Assembly: GCA_024349245.1 (NCBI GenBank)
Contig: JALDNG010000007.1
Coordinates: forward strand, 6,771,501-6,835,500
Reading direction: 5' to 3'
Source: Neodontobutis hainanensis
Lineage: Eukaryota > Chordata > Actinopteri > Gobiiformes > Odontobutidae
Length of the DNA stretch: 64,000 nucleotides
The notes beneath the pieces were generated by a model, which was not told the origin of the DNA, did no database searches, and saw only the letters and a program-made list of their open reading frames with translations. The position numbers and the translations under genes were made by a program. Below, piece by piece: positions 48,701 to 61,200 of the stretch (positions are counted from its first letter, which is position 1; each line of letters opens with the position of its first letter).

Positions 48701-49412
48701 AAAATAATAGCTGTCATCAAAGTGGTTTATAAACTCTAATGGCATTTTCATCGCACATGACTATACCTTCAAGCTCCAGGTCTGTGTCAAAGTCCTCCTC
48801 AGAGATCACACTCTCTTCACCGCCCAGTGCCCCTTCCTTCTCCTCCTCTTCTTCGTTTCCATCTAGCACAGTGCCCCTGGGGTCCCAGCACTGTTCTTCC
48901 AGCCCACGCATGTCATCATCTGTCCGAACTTGCTCTTTGCTGCTTGAAAAATGAGATGTTGTGACTCGTCAAGGCCAGAGGTTGTTGACAGATACCTTTA
49001 CAGATGTGTTGCTTTTGTAACATGTAAAATGTGCTCCCCCTTTAGTCTTTTTAAAGGAGATTTTAAGCCTATAACTGAACAGCTGGGTACAACAGGTGAC
49101 AGTTAATTACTAATAACAAAATGTACTTTTAGTAGTTTTCTCTACTTATGAGTAACAGCAGTGCATTTTGTATGCTTTATTGAGAAAGACAAAGACACAA
49201 GCCTATGATACATTTCTTCATAAGATTTTCCAGCATTATCTGCAAATGTCTTTATTCCAAGGTACACATTGTGGATTACACTAGGTCAATATTTAAATGT
49301 AAATGTCAAATTTATTAATTATAGTTTATTCTTTTCAGTCATTTCCAGACTTCCCCATGTGACAAACCTACCTTGTCCAGTTGCTCATTCTCACTTTGTG
49401 TGTCAGAAGCAT
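39734..49412 (-). CDS. lrrc74b: LRRC74B-like leucine-rich-repeat protein (ribonuclease-inhibitor-type LRRs)
   Basis: Ten exons: 49372-49412 (start uncertain), 48767-48939, 48157-48299, 45861-45993, 44870-45082, 43474-43583, 42960-43075, 42585-42663, 39939-40034 and 39734-39856. They give 1227 nt, or 408 residues (human LRRC74B about 392), phases consistent throughout. The acidic N terminus (EEEEEKEGALGGEESVISEE; DFDTDLELEG) is followed by RYLEACERLQVVPASYFLRH and then LRRs of the RI type: LKLNLRDNWMEG, VDLSDNRLGDFGAQAI, VRLNLSNNSFTD, HLDLSHNALG, SLSLAWNCIRG, VDLSFNGFGKEGAIALGQAL and AAGLRVNKTIKSLN. The end, VRKNPIQNAGCYGILKSIQE followed by MLDFSDIVV, parallels human LRRC74B closely. Molecular function is unknown. 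LRRC74A is the nearest alternative, but 22q neighbours favour LRRC74B. The first exon could instead be non-coding, with the start at 48911 (MRGLEEQCWD). Confidence 0.88.
40240..40470. mobile_element. Probable MITE
   Basis: The block from cctgttgcacaaaagtagga to about ccaggatctacttaatctca resembles a MITE repeated in fish genomes. It contains partially palindromic words (ccaggat / atcctgg) and a repeated cctgttgcac. It has no coding capacity. Superfamily not determined; it lies in an lrrc74b intron. Confidence 0.4.
41142..42220. mobile_element. hAT-type non-autonomous transposon with 8-bp TSD
   Basis: Ends CAGGGGTCTCAAACTC at the left and GAGTTTGAGACCCCTG-like (AGTTTGAGACCCCTG) at the right are inverted repeats. 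An identical 8-bp direct repeat CTGTATAT flanks it at 41134-41141 and 42221-42228. CAGGGGTCTCAAAC ends are typical of an abundant hAT family in fish. Inside it sits a second element, the fold-back at 41371-41904. It lies in the lrrc74b intron between the exons at 39939-40034 and 42585-42663. Confidence 0.8.
41371..41904. repeat. Fold-back element: about 180-200-bp inverted repeats around a 152-bp loop
   Basis: The left arm 41371-41572 starts acggtggccgagacagctca. The right arm 41725-41904 is its near-perfect reverse complement, with small indels. The same peptide-like reading appears on opposite strands of the two arms (WPRQL, KKAPANKENIFIS), confirming the inversion. It is nested in the hAT element, so it was inserted later. 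Transcribed in lrrc74b pre-mRNA, it could form a long hairpin RNA. Confidence 0.85.
45994..48156. other. lrrc74b intron 3
   Basis: A 2.2-kb intron. No coding signal. The stretch 47380-47660 has more mixed composition, an octamer ATTTGCAT near 47549 and homeodomain-like ttaat words. It is a weak candidate for regulatory DNA. Confidence 0.3.
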
Positions 49413-50399
49413 GTTCTTCAGGAGTAGAAGAGTGTGTTGTCAGACAGATTTTTACCATTAACCATGTCTTCAACCCACTCAAAGTACCAAGGAAACCTCT
49501 CTCTCTTGAAGCAAACACATACAGTACAGCCTTGTTTTCAGTGTTTTTCCCTCTCTTTTTCCTCTGGTTAAATCACTGCCCTAGAGCTGATCAATAGAAT
49601 ACCTCCATCTTACTATAATTGTGGGACAAATCTCAGCAGTGCTTTACAAGGCCATGGCTCTACTTGCCCACAGCTATTGACCAATCACAGCTTATTTAAA
49701 GTTCGTATGGTTGGTTTTGTTGACAGGTTGCCATGACGCTGCCACTGCCCACTCTGAGAGCCATGACAACCACTATTTAGCAGCACAGTGAGAGTGGAAG
49801 CTAAAGGACTGTTTGTGCTGGGGTTTTTCAGGGAATTTTCTATAAACATTCTTTGTGAATCAAATGCTTTGAACTTAAACAGGGAGTATTTTTTATGCAA
49901 GTGAAAAACAGAACCGTGTAATCATCTAATAGCATATTGTAAAAAGAATCATTTGTAAAAAAAAAAAACTTTATTTAGGCGTCATTTAGGTTTTATTATA
50001 GAGGCTATTAACCCCGTAAGGTTGCTTTGGCCAATCGCATGCTTGCTTGGAGGACACAGCTCACATTTAATTAGGAAGTAATGGCCCCCAATAAAACAGT
50101 GTATATTTAGCGCTTAATGCAGCTTTTAACACAGTGATACAGTGCAAAAAAATAAAAACAAACAGAAAAGGAGGCAATGTGAAACGAGGATAAATATTAT
50201 ATATTGGAGACAGAGATAAATGTCGTTCTAATGGGGAAGTCAGAGCAAAATGTTCACAGTAAAATCTGAAATACGGTTTGGTGTAATGTTAGTATTTTGC
50301 AGAGGAGGCAACCCTGTGGAACTTTTAGCCAGCAGACGGTACAATTCCAAGTGCATTGTCAGCTGTGCCATCTTTATTTACAAGTAGAGACTTTTAAGA

Positions 50400-51340
50400 T
50401 TGTTAGTTGTAAGAGAGAGCATGTCTACTGAAATGGGAGTGTCATTTCATTTTCACATATTTTGCAAAAGGCCATCACCGCCATCTGCACTAGGTCTGGG
50501 GCCACCATCAGAATGTGCAGGTCCTGTGCAGGTCCCTCACCCTGCTTGTGCCAATGTGTCTACCCCCAGCAGCAGGTCGTCTGACGACTTGAGCGAGAAC
50601 AAGAGTGGCCACTGTGCGTTCTCTGCACTTGTGAAAAGGTCAGCCACAGACACAACCTTGGGTGCCAAGCTCCACTCACCCCACCAACTCCAGCCCCAGA
50701 TATGTCAACTGAGGCATGCAGTAGCACAGTCTTGGCCTGGTTCAGACCCTGGAAGACGAATGGAGCGGCTCCATGCATTTGGAAGTGTGTGGAGTGAGAA
50801 AGTAGCCAAATAAGTAAGGCAAATGAACTAAAAACACTAGTCCCCAATGGCAAACAAGAGGAACCTCTTGTTTCTTGCCAGGATGGAGACATGAAAGTAG
50901 GCATTTGTAAGGTTGATTGATGTCATTCAATGTGCAGACGGATACTCTCTAGGAGGTACCTGACCATCAGCATTCGGATCCTCCTGGTAGCCACATAGCC
51001 ACTGAGGAAGTGCACCCCCACCCCTTCTCTTGGAAACCAGGAAATAGGTCGAGCTAAAATTGCACCGCGGTTCAGGAGCGAGGAAACCTTCTCTTGAAAG
51101 GCTGTCTGGACGGCTGGAGAGAATGGGTGGCTGCCGGAGTCCCTGGCCCCAGTCCAAGCACTGTGCGAGCAATGGAGCTGGCAAGCCCACAGCCCGGCCC
51201 ACCTGTGCTGCAAAGCTGGAGATGAGGAGCAAGCTGCTGTAAAGTGGTCGTTCTGGGCAGCGGAGGAGCACAGCAGGAACAGCAGGAAAGAAGAATTCTG
51301 ACACCGGTGGATAGCAAAGCTCGAGCAGAATCCATCTTTA
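50400..51340 (-). mobile_element. Decayed DIRS-like retrotransposon fragment
   Basis: Minus-strand readings in several frames show pieces recalling DIRS-type polyproteins. They are MQHRWAGLWACQLHC, STYFLVSKRRGGG, then MLMVRYLLESIR, then a frame-shifted LTNAYFHVSI-like stretch around 50870-50910, where DIRS reverse transcriptases have DLxDAYFHV. Further along GVDTLAQ and GPRPSADGGDG appear. Frames shift repeatedly and stops occur, so this is a relic. GC content is higher than the surroundings. Assignment rests on remembered motifs only. Confidence 0.45.
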
Positions 51341-53580
51341 GTCTTGAGTCTTCTTGCTCTTTAGTAGAAGTGGAAGTTTATGTCAGAGAAGCTGAGAGAG
51401 AAAGGAGAGTGTTGGGCTGGAGGGCTTATACAGCCCCTGAGGCTGTGCCAGGGCATGGGCACGATTGGCGCGGTGAAGGCTTTGATCTGTCTCCGAGGTG
51501 CTGGCATTTGCCAGAGATGTAACCAGTAGCAAAGCCTGGTTGTGTCTCTGGACTCTGAGTAACTTGTATATTATTATTAACATTATTATTAATATTTTAT
51601 ATTTCATAACATTCTCATTCTTTAATCAAATTGTTTTTCTATTACTTTAGGTCTAAAATTGCTTTAGACATGCAATGGTTAAGGTCCTAAAGAGTAAAGT
51701 ACAGTCCAACCATATTTAGTGGTTTTGTGGGGGTAGGAAAGTTAAGAGCCGCTCTCATTGGTTTGGCCTTCATGAGCCAAGATGAATCCAGTGCAAATGT
51801 GTTTCTTTGGGAACAAGGGAATTAGCCAATCAGAGTTCAATTCACAGTCATAGATGCTTAGGACCGCGTGAAGTCCTATGTATAGATGTATGTTGTGTTG
51901 TTTAACAACTAATTCACACCATTATATTATTGCAGCAGATTTGACAATTAGACACTGTTAGCTAGCTGAAAACCATTAGTTTTTTTATTTATCACTTGAT
52001 TAACATGAAATGGAAATAGTTACTTACTACTTATGCAGAAATGGTTTCACCTTATGGACTCAATCAATGCATCTGCAATCTACAGTGAGTTGAACTCTGT
52101 AGAATTACAGTCATTTAACCTGAAACTAAATGAGCAGCTAAGTGCTAGCATCACATAAAGGTACTGCAGGCTTGTGTAAATGAGGTCCATGTGTTAAAAA
52201 GTAAGCATCAGCCCTGGACAAGGCTACTGTCAGCAGGACATGCTTCCACTGAGAGTGAACCACTCATTCATCAGAAGAAGGCAGCTCTGGTGAGTGCTTA
52301 TAACATAAAACCAGCCCACTCTGTTTTTGTATTGCTACAATACAAGTATTACAGTAGTAAGCTAATACGGTGCAAACGGTCACTTAACTCGACAAAACCT
52401 TTCACAATGGATTAAACTAGCCTGGATAATGAACCATTTACAGATTACATGTCTTAAACTAAAGAGGTTTCACAATAATGCCTTTTAACTATTAAGAGAA
52501 CTTTACCATTACTTCTCACTCTTGTAACAGTGATATGCTTTTGATTTCTGTGTTTGGCTGAAGTATGGTCAGGCTCTACTTATGAGCAGTAAATGCTTAA
52601 CATGAAATTAAACTGATGGGGATAATGGCTGCTAAACAGTTTAATTTTGTGTATTAAACAATGTGAGCGTTCTTGTGGTTGCTGATCAGCTGTTTTGTGC
52701 TGTTGTGCAGAGCAGTATGTGTGGGTTGGCAGCAGTGTCTTTCAAACAAGTTTGACACAAAGACTGAGACCTCTTACAGTCTGTGTGCGAGTGTGAAGGC
52801 CCGGGTCACCACTGGAGTCTACCAACCTCATGTCTAACAACCATCAAAAATGTTAATATATTTTTGGGCTAAAAGTTATGAAAGCCAGCTTTTATAAAAA
52901 AAGAAAAGCAGGCGAGGTCCCATGACTGCTTTTGGGGGTGAGTGGTGGTCTAAGAAGGGGATGGCAAGAAAACTGGGTAGTGCCACACATTAAATCCTAC
53001 TTGTATTTGCCTCCATCATAGCTACACAGAAAAAAAAAAAATATAGAAAACAAAAACACAGAAACAGACATATTCTGTAAATATTTATTTGAAAGTAAAT
53101 GCAAAGTCCTTGCAGTTGATGCATTAAAATGGGATATTGTCATTCACACAGCAAAGGTCATTAGCATTGGCTGACTGGATTAGAGTTGTTTAGAGTAGCA
53201 GCAATATGCAAACACAGAAGAAGAACTCCATAGGTCCTGTGTGAAGAGGCCTACAGCCTCTCCGTACAGTCTCACTGACCAACACAGTGCTGGTTAATTA
53301 ACAGCTTTTTTAACTATGAACAGGAGACAGATCACCATGCGTTGATTTAATGCTGCTCTTTTACCCCAAGCAACATGGGAAACACTGTCATTTTTAAAAT
53401 CCAGCACTGCTCTTTTACATATTTAAAATACATTCTTAGAAAATATCAAAGTGGTACTCTGTATGTTTTGTACTGTCTTTGAATATAGGCTATGCGTATT
53501 GGAGCTATTTGTGCATCATTTGTTTTCCTTTTTGCACATCAGACATTTTCTTAACAGAATAATTTAAAGGAATCTACAGT

Positions 53581-53690
53581 GGAAACATTCATCCAGAACA
53601 TGAGCGGGAACGCTAACATCTCATTTTCTCCAAGCGGAAACATTCATCCAGAACATGAGCGGAAACGCTAACATCTCATTTTCTCCAAGC
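53581..53690 (+). repeat. Direct tandem duplication, two 55-bp units
   Basis: Unit 1 at 53581-53635 and unit 2 at 53636-53690 both start ggaaacattcatccagaaca and end ttttctccaagc. I see one mismatch (gcgggaacg versus gcggaaacg). The near-identity indicates a recent duplication. Confidence 0.9.
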
Positions 53691-55239
53691 GGTAACGAGT
53701 GGATACAGAAAAATAAAGTGTCAGCCTGGAAATTACATAGGCCTATATTAAATAGACATTAAACATCCATAAATATTTTCAACGTAAAAAAAAATAAATA
53801 AAAAAGTGAAGCCACAGTTTACTGCTGAATGGATGAACAATAAGCAATGTGGCCTCTGCATGCATATTTAAACGACAAGCCTGACTCATCTGAAACAACC
53901 ACAGGGCCAGTCTAACTTCCTGTTGTCGCTCATTGAAGATGAACTCCACTAGAACTTAACGATGGATGCCAAAGTCAGACTTAAAAAAAAAAAAAAAGTC
54001 AAAGCCACGTGGGCCGTTTCCTACGACCAAAACACCATCTGTAAGATTAAATTTGTTGCCAATGTGAGTCACATAGCAAAAACATGCTCTGTTCATAATG
54101 CAGTTATGAAAAAAAAAAATTAAACACCTGAGCACATGACCCACTCCCACCGGAGACACACACACACTGGAGTTTATGGCACGCCCATGCTACACAACAG
54201 GTCACAGTGAAAGATTGGTGCGCGAGCCACGACAGAAATCATGCAGAGACTAGAGTAGTAACACGTAGGCAGAGGCAGAAAGTTAATGTAAGGCAAGAGG
54301 CACACGTGTTATGCTCAATCCCATTTTTTTTTTTTTTAAAAGCTCTGCAAGGAAACAAAAAAAGAAAAGGAGTTTGGTTCACAGCCAAAATAATTACATG
54401 TTTTATACTTAGTTACAAAGATACTTTATTAAATCACAATTAGTCTTTATATAATTTAACAATATCCCGCCACCAGGATAGTTTTTGCATCACTTTTCTC
54501 AGTTATATTGAATACATCAGAATTTTAGCAACGAGTAAGATTATACCAGTGATTTTGTGGCCCAGATTTAAGGCGTCACATTCCTGCGCAGCTGTTGTGG
54601 GTCACAAAGCACCAGCTGGACACAGTTACGTTCTTATGGAGAGGATAGACAGGCCACTAAATGAACTGTCAGAGAGACTGATGCACGTTGATGGATGGCC
54701 ACTCAACATCGAGATTGCTTGTTTGGGGATCTGACAGAATTGTGTTTTTTATCATTTGTTTAGAGACATTGGATTTGTTCACTTTTTTTACCCCTGCTCT
54801 TTCCCCAACAGGCTTTAAACAATAAACTGTATATTTGTTCAGCCATGCTTTCAGTTGTCAGGAGTTTCAATCATGCCATATATTTCTTTAAAATATAAAA
54901 TTTCAAGAAAAACCTTTTCACTTTAACAATAACACAGAGTATATTATATTCTTGAGTATATTCTTGTCTTGGTCATGCATTCACAATGAGGCAGGTCATT
55001 ACACAAAGTGCACACATTTTAAACCAAATTCATCAATTATACTAATTGGACTTATCAACAAGCAGAACAGAGTCTTAGAACAGAACATTTCCCATTTGCT
55101 ACAGACAAATTGCAGAGCCCAACAGAAACAAAGTAGTATCAAAAAGGAGCAACCCATTTTTACAGTACAAAAGTTGGCACAGTATTCTTTAACCAGCGCT
55201 GTCGACTCATCCGGACTGGTTCTCTGCGAGACTGCGAAC

Positions 55240-58200
55240 CTACGAGCAGAAAACCCTGCAAAGAGACAGAATGTAAACAATAGCCTAAAAGAATAGGTGC
55301 TACAGTGGATACTCATCCAACAAATGGGCTCTGATGGTCAAATGTGAAATTCAAGAGACAATCCACACAGTAGCCATTGTCTGTGATGCATTATGTTGGG
55401 GTTTAATGAGCTGTAGTGAAGATGTAGGCTTCTTGCTTTGTTCCGAGAGCAACGATACATCAAGTGTCTAATCTTAAATAAGCACAAATAAGGCACAAAC
55501 AAATGGAACAGAGCCACTCGCTCTTGCTCTAATCCTGTTAGTTTAGACGCCTTTCTACATGGGTTTCTATGGTAACCCACTGTTTTCACTGGAAACAAGG
55601 GGTGATCACACATTCTTGGTGCCAGTAACTACAGGCTGCAGAATGGAGTTGGTCTTGAACACAAAACTCACTGGCTCAGATTACCCATTATGTTTGACGA
55701 AAACCTTGCTAAATCCATATGAAATATGGGCAGTCATTGTAAGAAGAAAAACCAGCACCCTTTCACCCTGTCGTCTTTACACATGTGAATAGTGTGTGTT
55801 TGCAAACCTCTCAACCATTTTATTTGTGGACATCAACTAAGCTAATCCTCAACTGTATCTGTGACAGTAATTGCCAACTAATTATTGTGACAACTGCTTT
55901 ATGCTAAATTATAATGACAGGCTTCTGTTTCGCGAGTACCTTTAATAAATAACTCAGGACAAATATATATATATTATTATAATAATATATAAAAATATAT
56001 TTTAATATCTTTACAGAGCTATAATACCCCTCAGATTAGGATAAGATTATTAAATGATTGAGCACTTGATAAACATTACTCTCTGCTAGAGATTTCTCAC
56101 TCCATGCCTCCTCCTATAATGAAGCACTGCTGCTCTACCACACGACAATGAGATGTGGAGCACTCACTCATCAGAGTCCTTTTTGTTCTCCTCGATGAAG
56201 GCAATAGACTCTGAACGCAGCCGGTTGGTAACCTCATAGGTACGCAATGTGACACCAAAGATGTCCTCGTGGTAGCGATTTTCATCCTGGAGGCAAGGCA
56301 AACATTGAGTATTTAATAGTTTACAGAGATTAGAATGACAGCCTGGCAGAGGATGCATATTATTCCACATTTTTGTTGCTACATGTAGCCTTATGTTCAA
56401 GTGACACCCACTTCAAATCTAATTGGCCAGAAATGAAGGTGATTGTTTGCCTCTGTCAATCTCACCCGCAGCCTGCTGATGAATAAGCCAGCGTCCTCCC
56501 GGGTCACTTTGCCTTGTTGTTTGATGATTTGCTGAACAGTCTTGAGAACATCTCCGGCCATAGTAACGTCTCCACACACATAGATGTGTCCTCCTTCCTC
56601 CTTCAGGCACTGGTACACAGTCTCCGACAGCTGCTCACGCAGTACATTCTGTACATATTTCTGCCCCACAGATTGTGGCCATTAGTTTTAACAAAGTGGA
56701 ACAAACGCAAACAATTTGCCAAGTCAAAGTTGTGTTGTACGATTCTTTTAGCTATTGAAAAATTATTAAGACGTTCTATTACCTTTGGTTTTCCCGGTTC
56801 TCTTGAATAAGCAGTGTACAGCTCCTTGAAAATGTTTTTGTTTTTAGCCTGGATGGTCTCCTCTTTGTAGATGTGGTCCATTTCAGATTGCCGACATCCA
56901 AACACCAGTATCATGGGACTTGATTCAATCCCTAAATGTGTAAGAGTTAGGGTTGACCTCTTAAAGCATCTGGATAAACAGCATTCATAAATGTAGGGGT
57001 GTAAGCAGAAATATGGAGGAGAATAATCGGACAAACCTTTGTGCTCAAGATCAAACAGTCTCTGCTGCCAAAAGCTCCTGAATGGGGCAATGCCAGTTCC
57101 TGGGCCCACCAGAATACATGGCGCTTGGCAGTCTTTAGGTAGACGGAATGATGGTGCACTAAAATGTAGTTAAGGAATTGAATTTAAAACAATCGTTATA
57201 ATAAAGGGGAAATGCATTGGCATTGGCAGAATGTAATACTTTGAAGGAATGTGTGATGCATTGCGTAGAAGTGTGCATTATTGAATTACCCTCTGACAAA
57301 ACATGGCACCATCTCCCCCTTCTGTATCCTGTTGAGCCACGATGAGCACACTCCATGGTGGATAGGTCCCCTTCCATCTGAAAGCAATGATTACCAGGCA
57401 AACAGTTTACCTTCTTCCATAGCGCTCACGCCAAGTGCAGACGAGTGGCCATTACATGTTTAAGGCACAATAAGAACAATAGTGAGAGCCACATAGTATT
57501 GACTTGAGACACCTGGACAGGTTAAGAGATACTGGAAATCTAGAGACAGGCACTGATATATGATACAGCGATTCCATTGTGCCTACATCTCTAAATATAT
57601 TCTGGTTGATAAGCGAGACCCTTTTTGACTTTATAATTACAGTCATGGTCTGTCTGGCCCATGAAGCACACAGGTTTTCTGAGATCACATCAAATCAATG
57701 TCCTTCAAGCTGTTGAAGGCTTTTCACAGCCACCGAGTCATTTGACTTTAGATTTTTACAGCAACCTTGAAGAGGCTGCAGTGCAGCACAGCAGCACATT
57801 TTATTTACAGCATGGAATGAGCTCACAGTATTTTTACTTTTTCAGAATATTGATTAACCTGTGAACCTTGAGAAAACACAGAGTGCGACTGAGGTCCTTA
57901 ACAGAAATGAGAAAATCCCTAGAGCTTGAACTTATTTTACCTTTGGCGCGGTACGACACCACGGCCACAGTGAGGTGGATCTCTCCTGGGTGCAACTCCG
58001 GTGACGAGCTGATGGAGTAGTATCGGGGCTGCAGCAGGGGCAGCTGGGTAAGAAGCAGGGTGGAGGGCATCTGAATTGAAGGGAACTCTTCCAGCACCTC
58101 CACCAGTGTGGAGTTATTGTACCACTTCCACTCCTCGTACTCCTGTAGGCCCTGAAGAGACACAAGCAGGAAAGTGCCTCCCTTAGATCTCAGGGCTGCT

Positions 58201-61200
58201 TTACAAAACCAAGACAACGGATTAGGCTTGGATTCTGTCTAAATTAGCTCCAAATAGCTTTTTTCAGGAAAGCAATAACACACATGTTGCCATGGCAATG
58301 TTTTCTGCAGAGCACTAGCCAGACTATTTGTAAGATGAGCAAACGAATGATTCCATTTTCTTGTGGATTCTGCTTTATGTATTCACTTTATACATACTTT
58401 AATATGTATATTATATGTACCGTTATACTGCAATCATTAACATTTAAGAGATAATTACACATTTTAACTGCACGTTTCAGGTTTCATATCAAACACCTCC
58501 AAGTCTTGTAAATATAGGCTGAAGGTGGCCAAGGAGAAGCAACACTGTTTTGTGCACAATGTCTAATACTGTCCTGAATGATTTGGGACAACACAAGGAA
58601 GTATGTATGACAGTGTTGGGGTATAGCACATTTAAATTCAAATTGGTTGAGTCGTTCAGTGTTCATCAATGAAATGGGGCAGGCTGTTGGGCAATAGAGT
58701 TTAAATTTGGGTTTTACAGCATGGAGGGAAAAATTACTTCTTTGAAAACACTCAAAATATTCAACAAGAAACCGCACTTAGTTTGAAGCCTCCCTTTTGT
58801 CCTTGAAGCAGCTGCTTAACTTCAGAGGAACCTAAATGTCTGTAAAGGTGTGTGCTGCTGTTCTGACTGCACTAGTTCATTTATGAATACTTTAATCTTT
58901 TCCTCTTGCTTTGGTGACAATGATTTGATGCTTGGGCATGAGTCATTGCATGGCCTCAGTCGCCTTTTCCACACATTGACTAAAATGGAGTGAATTGTGG
59001 GAGGCACTGTGAGGGGGAATTGCTCTGGGCTAGAGCGTTTAGCAGCTTTAAATTGGCTCAGGCTCTTTTACTGTATACAATACTATATTTTTCCATTTGC
59101 GCTATTGTGCAAAGTGTGCAGAGAGATAATCAGTAACACACTAGTAAGCTGTGTTAAAGCCCCAAGTCTAGTTAATAAGTGTTAGATAAAAGATGACATT
59201 TTTGCTTTTATTCTTCAAGACTAAAATCCTAACAATCTATTCAGAGCTTAATTCCACCCACAAAGCAAATTTGAAAAGTTCTGGAAAAATGGGCCTAGCC
59301 CAGTTGAGACGGAGGAGACTAACTAAGGGGAAGGTTGAGCTGAAGGGAACTGGTTAATCTGTGGACACTGGCACAAAACATTTTTAATTCATCAGCCCAG
59401 TCTCATCCCAGAGCCGGGGCCAACGAGAGAAAGAGGGCAGAGAGTAACTTTGGTATTGTGGCAAATTTAGGCTAATGTATAAAGCATAGACTGAACTGTA
59501 AGAAAAAAAAATGCTTTAGAATTATTTTGTAAGTACATATACACATAATGCGGCAGACATCAGATCCCACAGCTCCCTCAAAAGCAGGCCTGCTGCGTCT
59601 GCAGGGGTCCAAAAAGAAGCCAACGTTAAGCCAGATTCATTTGAAACGGTAAACGCCAATATAACTGACTGGTTTACTCAGCAATAAAGTTATTAATGAA
59701 ACTCAACAGTAACACACTGACTTTAGGAGTTAAAAACACATAACCAGCCAACAAACAAGAGCACCGTCCAAAAGCACAGAATTAACATATCATAATTTAC
59801 GTTGTTGTTCTAAACGGAGCAGAATAACAGGAAACAGGAACCAGCACCGTGAGTCTTTGCTCTAAAACTGAGTGTCTGTCTCTAAACACTGCTCTTCATG
59901 GTGGGCGTGAGCGAGGCTGTACCAAAGGTGCAGAGGACTGCTGTAGAGGTGGGCTTACCCGACACAAAAAGGTGTGGTGGGGAGTGGTTTTATAACATAA
60001 TCCAACATTGACCAGGAAGTACATTTGGCAGTTTTCAACCTGACGAGGGCAGCACTCCTGGTTTTACACCATATTTTGGAATTAAATTAGTTTTTAGGAC
60101 TTCGTCAATAGTAGGACTGTAAACTATTAACTGTATTAATAAAGCCCTATTTATACAGATCAGCAGGTCTGGGGTTAAGTTACCCTTTAAGCTTGATTAT
60201 TAATGTAGGAATAATTATTTGTAAATTTAAAAAGGGGTGATAATATTTTACTAATGTTTAAGTATAAATTGTTTATTACTTTCAAAAAATTAAACTGTGC
60301 CATCTATATATATATAAATTTAAAAAAATGGCTGAATAAAATAGGTTTTAGAATACATTAACATTTACGTAAATATTCCTCACACCTCAATGTGTAGAGG
60401 CATCTACAGTGGGTCTACCTTGCTGAGGACCTCCAGTCTCTTTTTTTGCTCTTCGTTGGTGGCCAGAGCAGCAAACTGCTGCAGCAGCACTGGGCTCGGA
60501 GGTGTGGTGATATCCAGGAAGTACTGGAAAGCCTGGTAGATGGTGCAGGGCGGAATTCGGGTCTCACTTGTCCAGTTACTGATTACACCTGTATGTTATA
60601 ATAAAAATAATAAAGTGAGTGTTCAACCAGTTCAATTAAGTCACATCCTAAAATTTAACATTTGCACTTGTGTTGCATTGCCAAATACATACATGTGGAA
60701 ACAGGCTATAAGGAGGTTCATCTAAGTCAAAAAGGATTTGGTTTTTAGTGATGATTGAGAAAGAACACTTCTAGTGTTCAAACACCTTGTTTCACTGTCC
60801 AATTGAAAATCTCACTTGCATCACTCACTGTTGCCAATGTGCAGCTTCACTGAGCAATTTCTGGGCAAGAATCTCCTGAGCAAACATTTTTATTCATGCT
60901 TTTGAAAAGCTGCCCACACTTCAGGCAGCAGGCCTCCTGATAGAGACCCTCTGTGTTAGTAAAGCAAAGCTATTAATGACAGCGTCACACACCGAGGGCA
61001 GTGTTCCTCTCATCCAGAAACTCCACTTTAATGATCTGATTGACAGGTGGTGCATCCTCCAGTTTATCTATGAGCGCTGTCACCAGGTCCTCGTGGTTGC
61101 CAGAGAAGACGCCCAGATGGTCGCCGGGATGGTAGCTCAGGCTGTCGTGGTTGTTTGTGTGGAGCCGCACAAATACGGTGGAGCGACTGTAAAGATAGTT

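Larger units (their letters stand above)
49413..55239. other. Intergenic region between lrrc74b and the nos1 3' end
   Basis: 5.8 kb without an identified gene. It contains a decayed DIRS-like retrotransposon fragment (about 50400-51340) and a 55-bp tandem duplication (53581-53690). Long A or T runs lie near 53030, 53985, 54110 and 54325. The part nearest 55240 is probably nos1 3' UTR. ORFs at 54207-54443 and 54952-55296 are not supported. Confidence 0.45.

Noticed and set aside
50400..50813. 137-aa plus-strand ORF as a host gene
   Set aside because: It overlaps several long ORFs on the other strand with retroelement-like motifs. No homologue or splice structure was recognised.
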